This document shows, piece after piece, positions 1 through 8,256 of a DNA stretch of 64,000 nt. Source of the DNA: Methylocella silvestris BL2 (GTDB lineage: Bacteria; Pseudomonadota; Alphaproteobacteria; Rhizobiales; Beijerinckiaceae); NCBI RefSeq assembly GCF_000021745.1, contig NC_011666.1, positions 1,674,001-1,738,000 on the forward strand, read 5' to 3'. Below the pieces are notes generated by a model. The model saw only the letters and a list, made by a program, of their open reading frames with translations, had not been told where the DNA came from and did no database searches. Positions within the stretch are counted from its first letter, which is position 1. Each line of letters begins with the position of its first letter. A program made the position numbers and the translations under genes.

Positions 1-617
1 CAGGCCCAAACGTCGAGAATGGCATTATGATCGTCAAAGGTGGCGACGTGAAGCCGAACCGCTTGTCACCAGACCGCCTCTGCAAAACCAGTAGGGAAAT
101 CGAGGCCGGATACGTTAGGTCCCGCCTGCGCGGAGGTGACCTTGTAATGGCTATTCGTGGCGGTATTGGAGACGTTGAAATCGTACCGGCTGACATAGAG
201 GGAGCCAACCTCACCCAGGACGCCGCGCGCATTGCTCCTCGTCATGGCGTCCTAAACCGCTGGCTGCGGTACGCGCTTCAGGCTCCATCGGTCTTCGCTC
301 CACTCGGAGCGGGGGCAAATGGAGCTGCCGTCCGGGGCGTCAACATCTTTGACGTTGATCGAGTCTTGGTTCCAGTTCCGCCCACGGCAGAGCAGATTGT
401 CATAGCTGATCGCTTAGACATCAAGGAACAGCAGATCTTACGCATGCGAGAGAAGATTTTTGATCATGCGAAACTGATCCAAGAATTCCGCGCCGCCCTC
501 ATTACCGCCGCCGTCGCCGGTCAGATCAACGTGGATACATGGGGTAAACGCCGTGAGACGGACCGCCGCCTCGATCGGATCGAAGAGAAGATGTCAGCCG
601 GAGACGCGCTTGCATGA
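1..617 (+). CDS. hsdS: Type I restriction-modification specificity subunit, 5'-truncated by window edge
   Basis: Specificity (S) subunit of a type I restriction-modification enzyme, which picks the DNA target for the methylase/nuclease complex. The frame is open to the window edge, so the gene begins upstream; only about 205 C-terminal residues are seen. They look like one target-recognition domain ('GDLVMAIRGGIGD', 'NLTQDAARIAP', 'GANGAAVRGVNIFDVDRV'), then the usual conserved spacer ('PVPPTAEQIVIADRL') leading into a helix ('HAKLIQEFRAALITAAVAGQI'), the typical S-subunit C-terminal dimer segment. The stop overlaps the next start by four bases (ATGA), so it is part of one operon. hsdM is not in the window and is presumably just upstream. 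Confidence 0.88.
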   Translation, partial: GPNVENGIMIVKGGDVKPNRLSPDRLCKTSREIEAGYVRSRLRGGDLVMAIRGGIGDVEIVPADIEGANLTQDAARIAPRHGVLNRWLRYALQAPSVFAPLGAGANGAAVRGVNIFDVDRVLVPVPPTAEQIVIADRLDIKEQQILRMREKIFDHAKLIQEFRAALITAAVAGQINVDTWGKRRETDRRLDRIEEKMSAGDALA

Positions 618-1657
618 AGCGTCTCTGGCTAGTCCGTCTCGGGAGGCATGGCGAACAGGAAGCGCACGCGCTTGATAAGTGTGAGCTTGTTCTCGGTTTC
701 AATGTGGACGATCTCGGAACTGCCGAGGATCGTGACGCGGTACTCAGGATCGTTCAGAAGGCTTTTCCGGATGAGAAACACAAGACACAATTGAACTTCG
801 CTGCACAGCTCAACCAGTTCTGCAATACGATCCAGAAAGGTGATCTCGTTGTTGTGCCACTAAAAACGGCAGCGAAGATTGCCATTGGTGAGATTACTGG
901 TCCTTACACGCCGGAAGCCGACGGGCATCCGATGCGACCGGTTCATTGGTTGAAGTCAGACATCCCTCGCGACGTATTCCGACAAGACCTGCTTTACAGC
1001 TTCGGCGCATTCATGACTGTTTGCGAGATCAGTCGCAACGATGCGCTCCGTCGCGTTGAAGCAATCCTCAAGACAGGACGAGACCCGGGCTACAAGAGCG
1101 GGGTCTCTGTTCCTTCGAGAACCCTTGCATTGCCCGAAGCGCCGACGGCTGAGGAGGCAGAGGTTGATCTCGATGAGATCGCGCGGGATCAGATCGAACG
1201 GCGCATCGCCAGTGCGTTCACGGGGCATGATTTTACGCGCTTGGTAGCGGAAATCCTGAAAGTGCAGGGATACATCGTAAATGTTTCGACGCCCGGTCCG
1301 GACCAAGGGATCGATATTGTCGCCGGTCGCGGTGGGCTCGGCTTTGAATCCCCCCGGCTCGTTGTCCAGGTCAAGTCTGGCAACATCGTTGCCGATCAGC
1401 CGACTCTTCAGGCGCTGATAGGTGCTGTCCAAGACACGCAAGCGGATCAGGGATTGTTGGTGTGCTGGGGCGGGTTCAAGAAGCCTGTGGAGCAAAGACG
1501 CAACGAGCTATTCTTTCGCATCCGTCTTTGGGGGAGGGTCGAGATTCTGGACGCTCTCTTCGAGGTATATGACCGTTTGCCTGAGGAATTTCGTGCGGAA
1601 CTGCCGTTGCAGCGCACCTGGATGCTCGTTCCCGACGATAAGGAGGCGAGCGCTTGA
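614..1657 (+). CDS. Mrr-like PD-(D/E)XK restriction endonuclease inside the type I operon
   Basis: 347 aa. The N-terminal half (about 1-165) is an unrecognised domain beginning 'MKRLWLVRLGRHGEQE'. The C-terminal half carries an Mrr-like nuclease core: helix 'ASAFTGHDFTRLVAEILK', then G-x-D (Asp234 in 'GPDQGIDIVA') and the Q-x-K strand (Gln252-Val-Lys254 in 'LVVQVKSG'). This family cuts DNA, often modified DNA, or is a nuclease module of larger defence proteins. The gene lies between hsdS and hsdR, overlapping each by four bases, so it should be translationally coupled to them. Most type I loci do not have a separate nuclease here; it may be a second restriction activity or an anti-phage accessory. 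Family assignment is fairly secure, the substrate is unknown. Confidence 0.8.
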   Translation: MKRLWLVRLGRHGEQEAHALDKCELVLGFNVDDLGTAEDRDAVLRIVQKAFPDEKHKTQLNFAAQLNQFCNTIQKGDLVVVPLKTAAKIAIGEITGPYTPEADGHPMRPVHWLKSDIPRDVFRQDLLYSFGAFMTVCEISRNDALRRVEAILKTGRDPGYKSGVSVPSRTLALPEAPTAEEAEVDLDEIARDQIERRIASAFTGHDFTRLVAEILKVQGYIVNVSTPGPDQGIDIVAGRGGLGFESPRLVVQVKSGNIVADQPTLQALIGAVQDTQADQGLLVCWGGFKKPVEQRRNELFFRIRLWGRVEILDALFEVYDRLPEEFRAELPLQRTWMLVPDDKEASA

Positions 1658-4611
1658 CGACTCACACTGCATACAATGTCCACAGGGAGATCGTGCTCGA
1701 ACAGCATCTGGTCAGCCAGTTGGTCCAGGCCCATTGCTATATCGATCGCAGCCCGGAGGATTACGACCGGGCGCTTGCTCTCGATAAAGGGCTCGCGCTT
1801 GGTTTTCTGCGCGAGACGCAACCCGATGAATGGCAGAAATTAAAGGCACAATACGCGGCATCGACCGAGGCGGAGTTCTTCAAACAGCTCGATAAAGCCC
1901 TCAAGACGCGCGGCGCACTTGATGTGCTGCGCCAAGGCCTGAAGCTGATCCCCAACATCCATTTCCGCTTCTGCTTCTTCAAGCCGGCCTCCAGCCTCAA
2001 CCCCGAACTGGTGCGGCTCTATGAGGCCAATATTCTAAGCGTGATCCGCCAGGTTCGCTATAGCCAGAAGAGCGAGAACGCGCTCGACGCGGTGCTGTTC
2101 GTTAACGGCATCCCGGCTGCCACACTTGAGTTCAAGAATCTACTGACCGGCTCGACCTTCAAGCATGCGGAGAAGCAATATAAGTCTGACCGCCCGCCGG
2201 CAGGCGAGCCGCTCCTGACCTTCCGGCGCGGCGCGCTCGTGCATTTCGCGCTGGATGAAGACAACGTGTCGATGACGACGCGTCTTCAGAACGGCAAGAC
2301 CCGCTTTCTGCCCTTCAACCGGGGTCATCAGGGCGGAGCCGGCAATCCCGACGTGCGGGACGAGTTCCGCGTCGCCTATCTCTATAAGGATTTGCCGGAG
2401 GGCGCGGCCGTGTTTGGCCGGGAGAAGTGGCTTTCCGTCATTGGCCGCTTCCTGCATCTTGAGAAAGACGAGAGAAAGGAGGCGATGATCTTCCCCCGCT
2501 TTCATCAGCTCGACGCGGTGACAGGGATGATGGACCACGCCCGCACCTTCGGGCCGGGCAACAATTACCTGATTCAGCATTCCGCCGGGTCCGGCAAGTC
2601 CAATACGATCGGCTGGACAGCGCATCAGGCGATCAACCTGCATGATGCGCAGGACCGCCCGATCTTCGATACCGCGATCATCGTTACCGACCGCGTCGTG
2701 CTCGACCGTCAGCTTCAGAACACCGTCGCGCAATTCGAGCAGACGAAGGGCGTAGTGAAGAAGATCGACGGCACTTCACGCCAGCTTAGAGAAGCGATCC
2801 AGAGCGGCGCGCGTATAATCATCACCACCATTCAGAAATTCGGCACTGACCATCTGAAGGAAGTGTCCGGCCAGGCGGGCCGCAAATTCGCGATCTTGAT
2901 CGACGAGGCGCACGGCAGCCAGTCCGGCAAGAGCGCCCAGGCGCTGACCGACACGCTGACCCGCGAGGCGACCTCAAGCGACGATGTGGAAGATCTCATC
3001 GCCGAGTATCAGAAAGGCAGGGGGCCGCAGCCCAACATCAGCGCCTTCGCCTTCACCGCGACGCCGCGCAATGTAACCCTGGAGCGCTTCGGCATACGCG
3101 GGCCGGACGGTCTGCCTCACCCCTTCCACCTTTATTCCATGCGCCAAGCCATCGAGGAGGGATTCATCCTCGACGTGCTGCAAAATTATATGACCTACAA
3201 GGCCTATTATGAGCTTGAGAAGGTCGTCGAAGACGACCCCACCTTCAAGACTAAAAAGGCGCAACGCAAGGTCGCCCGCTTTGCCCATATGCACCCGACG
3301 GCAATTAGCCAAAAGGTCGAGGTGATCGTCGAGCATTTTCGGCGTCACGTCATGGCCGAGATGGCCGGCCAGGCCAAGGCGATGGTGGTGACGTCCAGCC
3401 GCGAAGCGGCTCTGAAATATTATTTCGGCATGCGAGACTATATCGAGAAGCAGGGCTACGTCGACATAAAGGCCCTTGTGGCTTTCTCCGGCGAGCTGGA
3501 GGTTGACGGCCGGAAATGGACAGAGGCGGCGGTCAACCAATTTTCCGAGACAGAATTGCCGCGTCGCTTCGACAGCGACGAATACCGAGTCCTGATCGTG
3601 GCCGAGAAGTACCAGACCGGCTTTGACCAGCCTAAACTCTGCGCCATGTATGTGGATCGGAAACTCGCCGGGCTCCAGGCCGTGCAGACGCTCTCCCGCC
3701 TCAACCGCACGGCTCCCGGCAAGGAGCGAACATACATCCTTGATTTTCAAAATGAGATCGAGGACATCCAGGACGCCTTCAAACCGTTCTATGAGGTGGC
3801 GGCGCTCGAAGAGACCTCTGACCCGAACCAGATTTATGAGCTGGAAGCCAAGCTCAAAACCTTCGGTGTCCTGGACGCCGCCGAGATCGACCGCTTCGCG
3901 ACAATTTTCTACAAGGGGCCGCTCGATCCGTTCGATCGGATCAAGCTCGAAGGCTTGGTGCGCCAGGCGGTGCAGCGTTTCGAGCTTGAGGACGACGAAG
4001 GCCGCCAGGAAGAGTTTCGTCAGCTCCTTAAAAGCTATATGCGCTTTTATAGCTTCGTCGCGCAGGTGGTCAGGCTTGGCGATACCGAACTGGAGAAACT
4101 CTATTCCTATGCCGCCTGGCTGACCCGGCTCCTGCCCGGTCGAGAGCTGCCTCCTGACATTGAGATTACGGAAGACATGATGCGACTACATGCCTTCAAG
4201 ATCGAACAGAAAGAGGCCGCCAGCGCCTCACTTGCGCCGGGCGATACAATTCCGCTGTTACCGATCAAGGAGTTTGCTGCGAAGCCCTACACTGCCGAGG
4301 AGGAGATCTCCCTGTCCGAGATCATTCGGGCTTTCAACGACCGCCACGGCACGCAATTCACGAAGGAGGATTTCGTTCGATTCGAGCAGGTGAACCACGA
4401 GATCATGGACGAAGACATGATCGAGATGCTGCGCAGCAATCCGCCGGACGTGGTCTACTCGGCTTTCAGTCAGGCTTTCTTCAAAGGGGCAATCCGCATG
4501 TTTCAACGCGACGCCGAGATGAAGAACATCGTGCTCGCCGACGCCACGGCTCGCGACCAGGCCATTCGGCACTTCTTCGGCCGGGCGATGAGAGAGGCGA
4601 GGGGAAGGTGA
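1654..4611 (+). CDS. hsdR: Type I restriction enzyme motor/nuclease subunit R
   Basis: 985 aa, normal length for HsdR, the ATP-driven DNA translocase and nuclease of type I restriction. An N-terminal PD-(D/E)XK nuclease is visible (Asp145, then Glu159-Phe-Lys161 in 'AATLEFKN'). Superfamily 2 helicase motifs follow: Walker A 'HSAGSGKSN' (Lys315), DEAH box 417-420, motif III 'FAFTATPRN', and motif VI in 'QTLSRLNRT'. The C-terminal third is the helical region that docks on the methylase core. The start is TTG at 1654 because AAGGAGG lies seven bases upstream and TTGA overlaps the preceding stop; the 3' end overlaps the next gene as GTGA. Intact reading frame with all key motifs. Confidence 0.97.
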   Translation: MTTHTAYNVHREIVLEQHLVSQLVQAHCYIDRSPEDYDRALALDKGLALGFLRETQPDEWQKLKAQYAASTEAEFFKQLDKALKTRGALDVLRQGLKLIPNIHFRFCFFKPASSLNPELVRLYEANILSVIRQVRYSQKSENALDAVLFVNGIPAATLEFKNLLTGSTFKHAEKQYKSDRPPAGEPLLTFRRGALVHFALDEDNVSMTTRLQNGKTRFLPFNRGHQGGAGNPDVRDEFRVAYLYKDLPEGAAVFGREKWLSVIGRFLHLEKDERKEAMIFPRFHQLDAVTGMMDHARTFGPGNNYLIQHSAGSGKSNTIGWTAHQAINLHDAQDRPIFDTAIIVTDRVVLDRQLQNTVAQFEQTKGVVKKIDGTSRQLREAIQSGARIIITTIQKFGTDHLKEVSGQAGRKFAILIDEAHGSQSGKSAQALTDTLTREATSSDDVEDLIAEYQKGRGPQPNISAFAFTATPRNVTLERFGIRGPDGLPHPFHLYSMRQAIEEGFILDVLQNYMTYKAYYELEKVVEDDPTFKTKKAQRKVARFAHMHPTAISQKVEVIVEHFRRHVMAEMAGQAKAMVVTSSREAALKYYFGMRDYIEKQGYVDIKALVAFSGELEVDGRKWTEAAVNQFSETELPRRFDSDEYRVLIVAEKYQTGFDQPKLCAMYVDRKLAGLQAVQTLSRLNRTAPGKERTYILDFQNEIEDIQDAFKPFYEVAALEETSDPNQIYELEAKLKTFGVLDAAEIDRFATIFYKGPLDPFDRIKLEGLVRQAVQRFELEDDEGRQEEFRQLLKSYMRFYSFVAQVVRLGDTELEKLYSYAAWLTRLLPGRELPPDIEITEDMMRLHAFKIEQKEAASASLAPGDTIPLLPIKEFAAKPYTAEEEISLSEIIRAFNDRHGTQFTKEDFVRFEQVNHEIMDEDMIEMLRSNPPDVVYSAFSQAFFKGAIRMFQRDAEMKNIVLADATARDQAIRHFFGRAMREARGR

Positions 4612-5555
4612 CGGCGCGAAGACCAAACGGGGCTCCGCCGACACTGGAACGAAAGATCCACTTCTATCGAGCAGACATCGGTAACGATGGGCGCGGTCGA
4701 CCTTTGACCTTCGACCCTGCTTCGGCTCTTGCGAAGATCAACGCGTTGCCTTTTGTGGACGGGAATGGTGGCCGTTACCTAGTCGACGATGATGGCAATG
4801 CGATCTGCGCTTTTTCTGGTGGGACCGGCGCGCTTCCGTCAATGCGCTTTTGTCAAATCCGACGAACTGGTCTACCGCAGCTGGAACAGGCTGGAAGCGT
4901 TTCCGATCTTAATATCGCCGACAATGCAGGGCTGCTGGAGCCGGTACATATTGTATTTTTCGCCGATAACATTGTTGGTGCCGACTTTAATTTCTACGGT
5001 CCTCGGCTTTCTCGCCTGGGGCATTATCTGCGAATTAAATCGGAAAACATCGTCCCGCTGGCAACGTTCTACCCGCTATTGCGAAATGACGTAGCGGAAC
5101 AATTGAACCACTTCACCGAGCTTCGTCTATTTGACCTGAAGGTAAAGGCAACCTATGTCCAAGCGATGCGGGAGGCTGATGCGTCGCTTGGCGCCGCCTT
5201 TGCCGCAAATGCGCGGGTTCTCGACGGCGATTGTGACGAAATCCAGCTGATCCTCAAGCCCTCGAAAGAAACGCGACGGAGCGCGCTTCAAGGATTTCGC
5301 CGGTTTGCAGGCGCGTTGGTTCACGGCGCCCATTTTAGGGAAAATACTGAGCGTTTCCAGATCAAAGGCAAGAACGTGGATACCAACAAAGTAGACGTAA
5401 TTGATCTCCTGCGCGATCAATTGATCGCGCATAAGCAGGTCCTTAGGCTAGGAAAGAAAAGTCGAGCGGTCGATGCTGAATCGGCTTTCAGCGCAATTTT
5501 GGAGGCTCACGACGAACTGGGAGCAGAGCTACGTCAAGCCGCCGGTATCGGGTGA
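4608..5555 (+). CDS. Unrecognised 315-aa soluble protein in the restriction operon
   Basis: I do not recognise a family. The protein is 315 aa, apparently soluble, with no signal peptide or membrane segment. The N-terminal part alternates beta-type strands ('RKIHFYRADIG', 'GRYLVDDDGNAICAF', 'PVHIVFFADNIVGADFNFYG'); the C-terminal part is helical and ends with Ala/Glu-rich helices. It starts with GTG at 4608, overlapping the hsdR stop by four bases, and its stop abuts the following membrane-protein start. This suggests co-translation with the restriction enzyme and with the membrane partner. A cytosolic protein of this size paired with a four-helix membrane protein recalls the layout of Kiwa (KwaB/KwaA), but I see no sequence motif that proves kinship. 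A defence accessory is the likeliest role by context only. Confidence 0.75.
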   Translation: MTARRPNGAPPTLERKIHFYRADIGNDGRGRPLTFDPASALAKINALPFVDGNGGRYLVDDDGNAICAFSGGTGALPSMRFCQIRRTGLPQLEQAGSVSDLNIADNAGLLEPVHIVFFADNIVGADFNFYGPRLSRLGHYLRIKSENIVPLATFYPLLRNDVAEQLNHFTELRLFDLKVKATYVQAMREADASLGAAFAANARVLDGDCDEIQLILKPSKETRRSALQGFRRFAGALVHGAHFRENTERFQIKGKNVDTNKVDVIDLLRDQLIAHKQVLRLGKKSRAVDAESAFSAILEAHDELGAELRQAAGIG

Positions 5556-6049
5556 TGAGTCACCTTTGGGCCTTCTGGAAAAGGCGCTTTCTAACGGTCG
5601 AGTTCGTATTAGTAGTCTTAATCACGATTGCATTCACAGTTTGGCATTACAATTACGACGGGATGACGACAACCGCGGCGCTGCTGAAAAACAATCGCGC
5701 GGCGCTCTTTGGAACCACTGCGTCGATCCTTGGCTCTCTGCTCGGCTTCGTCATCACCGCAACGTCGATCGTACTGGGATTCTCAACCTCAGATCGACTC
5801 GCAGTAGTGCGGGAGAGCGTGGAATATCCGACACTATGGAAGACTTTTAGCGCAACAATTCGGGCGCTCGCATTAGGAACCATTATCGCCTTGACCTGCC
5901 TGCTGTTTGACCGTGATAGTGCGCCCGTGCCGTGGCTGACAATTCTGTTGATTTTTGCCGTGCTCCTTTCGCTGTTTCGGATCGGCCGGACAATTTGGGT
6001 TCTTGAACAAATCATTGGATTGGTTACAAGGCCTCCACCAAGGCAGTAG
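5552..6049 (+). CDS. Four-helix inner-membrane protein of the restriction operon
   Basis: 165 aa with four predicted membrane helices at about 13-31, 53-77, 102-119 and 127-145, and short hydrophilic connections including a charged loop after helix 2 ('STSDRLAVVRESVEYPTLWK'). The N-terminus is Arg/Lys-rich ('FWKRRF'), favouring a cytoplasmic N-terminus. Two starts are possible: GTG at 5552 overlapping the previous stop, or ATG at 5555 sharing one base with it; both give coupling to the 315-aa gene. No known family is recognised. Position at the end of a restriction operon suggests a membrane sensor or effector of an anti-phage module, by analogy with other membrane-anchored defence systems. 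Confidence 0.75.
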   Translation: MMSHLWAFWKRRFLTVEFVLVVLITIAFTVWHYNYDGMTTTAALLKNNRAALFGTTASILGSLLGFVITATSIVLGFSTSDRLAVVRESVEYPTLWKTFSATIRALALGTIIALTCLLFDRDSAPVPWLTILLIFAVLLSLFRIGRTIWVLEQIIGLVTRPPPRQ

Positions 6050-6084
6050 GAAAATTGGATACACTCTTTGGTTGAGAAGCGATT

Positions 6085-6480
6085 GTGAAACCACGGGAAC
6101 TGATGCTGCTGATTCATAAGCTCTCTCCCGCAGGACCCGTCACAGATTCGCTGACGGAGGCTCTCGCCGCGCGGAAGAAGGGACCGAACAGGGCATGGTA
6201 CCGTCACCAAAAAGAGCACTGGCTTGGATGGCTCGGTGAATACAATGGGCCGGGGGCCTATGATCGCAAGGTTCACGAAAGCAGGACTGCCGAGTTTGTC
6301 TACAATCACATAATGTGCCCACCCATGGTTCTTTGGCTTGGAGAAGGCGCCGGCGTGCCGAGAGCGTTGGTCGAGGAGGCTGCTTCAGCGTGTCTTGCAG
6401 CTGGCAAAACCCAGCCGAAACAATGCGCGGCAATTCGCGCCGTGATTCCTTGGAAGATGGTTGATGAGCGGCTGCATTAG
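6085..6480 (+). CDS. Hypothetical 131-aa protein of the island
   Basis: GTG-initiated ORF 35 bases after the membrane-protein gene on the same strand, so possibly the last gene of that operon. The protein is soluble, with a dense aromatic block ('GPNRAWYRHQKEHWLGWLGEY', a Trp/Tyr/His-rich stretch around residues 33-53), then 'GPGAYDRK' and a helical C-terminus. I associate this pattern with uncharacterised small proteins seen in rhizobial accessory regions, but can name no domain. The start has no strong ribosome site. It could be an immunity or accessory factor of the island; that is inference from location only. Confidence 0.6.
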   Translation: MKPRELMLLIHKLSPAGPVTDSLTEALAARKKGPNRAWYRHQKEHWLGWLGEYNGPGAYDRKVHESRTAEFVYNHIMCPPMVLWLGEGAGVPRALVEEAASACLAAGKTQPKQCAAIRAVIPWKMVDERLH

Positions 6481-6696
6481 GCTCCAAATCAAATGCTCCC
6501 GAATCAAATTTTCGAAAGAACAAGAGGTCACCGCGACCTTCCACCAAAACCACTGCAAAGAAAAAGCATGAGCATTCGGTGACGTGGGCCGGGTGATCCG
6601 CATTTGATCATCACAATCCATCCTGGTCCGCAAGTGTTGGCAAATGATGCGTCATACAAGGTCGCGAAAGCAGGAATTTGATGCCCGAGAAAAGGG

Positions 6697-7908
6697 TCAC
6701 GCTCGAAGCGGCGCCACGATTCCACTGCGTCGCAGTTCCTCACATCGATCGGCCCACCAGGACATCATGCGGATGCGCTCGTCCCAATAATCGGCGCGGG
6801 CATAGGCGCGGCGGACGCTATCATTATCGACATGCGCAAGTTGGCGTTCGATAGCGTCAGGGTTCCACAAGCCGCTTTCGTTCAGCATAGAGGATGCCGC
6901 CGATCGGAAGCCGTGCCCGGTCATTTCGTCCTTTTCGAATCCAAGTCGGCGAAGCGCGGCGTTGATCGTATTCTCACTCATGCACCGCGCCGCCGAGCGG
7001 ACCGACGGAAAAAGGAATTTTCCATGGCCGGTTATGGTTTGGAGTTCCTGCAATAAGCCGACAGCGCGCGCCGCGAGCGGGACGCGGTGAGGGCGCTTCA
7101 TCTTCATTTTCTCGCCAGGTATCGACCAGACGCCATTGTCGAAGTCGAACTCAACCCATTCCGCCGCGCGAAGCTCACCGGGACGTACAAAGGTGAGGGC
7201 GAGCAATTCGAGCGCCGCGCAAGTTTCCGGGGAGCCCTCATATGTCGCGATGGCGCGGAGCAGGCCGCCGAATGCCTTTGGCTCGATGATGGCGGCGCGA
7301 TGTTTTACGATCGGCGCAGCCAATGCTCCCTTCAAGGCGACGGTCGGATCGGAGTCTGCGCGATCCGTCGCAACCGCATAACGGAAAACCTCGCTGATGG
7401 TCGCCCGAAGCCGTTTCGCCGTTTCGTGCGTACCGCGCGATTCGACGCTGCGGAGAACAGCCAAGATTTCGCGGGCTGAAATTTCCGCGATCGGCCGGAC
7501 GCCAATGGCAGGCCGGGCAAGGCTGAAAAGCCAACCTAGCTTGTCCAGAGTACGCTCGGCTTTCCCCTCGCGCCGCTTCTTGTCCAAGAGTTCGGTTGAA
7601 ACGGCGTCAAACGTATTGGCGGAAGCGGTAGCCTTCGCAGCCTTGGCGAGCTTTTTCGCGAGCGAAGGGTCGTTTCCTTCGGCCAAAATACGCTTCGCCC
7701 CTTCCCGCGCCTCCCGCGCTTCACGAAGGCCAATCGCTGGGTAAACGCCGATGGCGAGCAGTTTTTGGCCGCCGGCAAAGCGATAGGCGAGCCGCCAGCG
7801 CTTTGCGCCGTCCGGCATGAGCCACAATTGAAGGCCGCCACCGTCCGAAAGCTTGACGATTCGGGCGCTGGGCTTGGCCGCCCGGATTTCCATATCGGTG
7901 AGAGCCAT
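6697..7908 (-). CDS. P4-type tyrosine recombinase (island integrase)
   Basis: 403 aa from the ATG at 7908 ('MALTDMEIRAAKP', the usual start of P4-like integrases); an upstream in-frame ATG at 7956 would add 16 residues but would translate the repeat array. Domains in order: N-terminal DUF4102-type arm-binding domain ('KLSDGGGLQLWLMPDGAKRW'), SAM-like core-binding domain, and C-terminal catalytic domain with the first Arg ('FVRPGELRAAEW'), the H-x-x-R pair ('GHGFRSAASSML') and a late Tyr ('RRAYARADYWDERI'). It catalyses site-specific integration and excision of a genomic island. It is transcribed away from the adjacent tRNA-Thr and converges on the island genes to its left. The frame is complete, so the enzyme may be active. 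Confidence 0.93.
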   Translation of the reverse strand: MALTDMEIRAAKPSARIVKLSDGGGLQLWLMPDGAKRWRLAYRFAGGQKLLAIGVYPAIGLREAREAREGAKRILAEGNDPSLAKKLAKAAKATASANTFDAVSTELLDKKRREGKAERTLDKLGWLFSLARPAIGVRPIAEISAREILAVLRSVESRGTHETAKRLRATISEVFRYAVATDRADSDPTVALKGALAAPIVKHRAAIIEPKAFGGLLRAIATYEGSPETCAALELLALTFVRPGELRAAEWVEFDFDNGVWSIPGEKMKMKRPHRVPLAARAVGLLQELQTITGHGKFLFPSVRSAARCMSENTINAALRRLGFEKDEMTGHGFRSAASSMLNESGLWNPDAIERQLAHVDNDSVRRAYARADYWDERIRMMSWWADRCEELRRSGIVAPLRA

Positions 7909-7976
7909 GTTGGTATCTGATTGTTGGTATCCACGCCGTACCAACGAATATACCAACTATTTGAGCGGATACCAAC
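7909..7976. repeat. Cluster of five GTTGGTA/TACCAAC repeats before the integrase
   Basis: Within 68 bases just upstream of the integrase start are two direct copies of GTTGGTATC (7909-7917, 7923-7931) and three copies in the other orientation: GTACCAAC (7938-7945), TATACCAAC (7949-7957) and GATACCAAC (7968-7976). This arrangement resembles arm-type integrase or excisionase binding sites, or an autoregulatory operator. The function is inferred from position only. Confidence 0.7.
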
Positions 7977-8070
7977 GCACGTCCAGAGACGCGCTTGGAC
8001 GGGGATCAGCCCATAAACATTTGTTTTTAAGTCTATTATGGACGTTTTAGGACGCCGCCAGACAGCGCTT

Positions 8071-8146
8071 TGGTGCCGCAAGAGGGATTCGAACCCCCGA
8101 CCCCGTCATTACGAATGACGTGCTCTACCAGCTGAGCTATTGCGGC
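8071..8146 (-). tRNA. tRNA-Thr (anticodon CGT)
   Basis: A complete cloverleaf on the minus strand. The acceptor stem starts GCCGCAA and pairs with TTGCGGC, followed by A and an encoded CCA. The D arm has 'AGCTCAGCTGGTAGAGC', the anticodon loop is TTCGTAA with anticodon CGT, and the T arm has 'GGTTCGAATCC'. It decodes ACG threonine codons. Its 3' end faces the integrase gene about 160 bases away, so it is the probable attachment site of the island to the left. The left-hand duplicate of the tRNA 3' end is not in the window. Confidence 0.97.
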
Positions 8147-8256
8147 GTCCTGTTTTGGCCTGCAGCGCGCTGCGGCGTCACTCCTTAGCGGCAAGCGCCG
8201 CGATCCGCAACTGGCCTTTCGCTGCGTTGGGCCCTTCTTCTACCGGGCTTTAGGCC

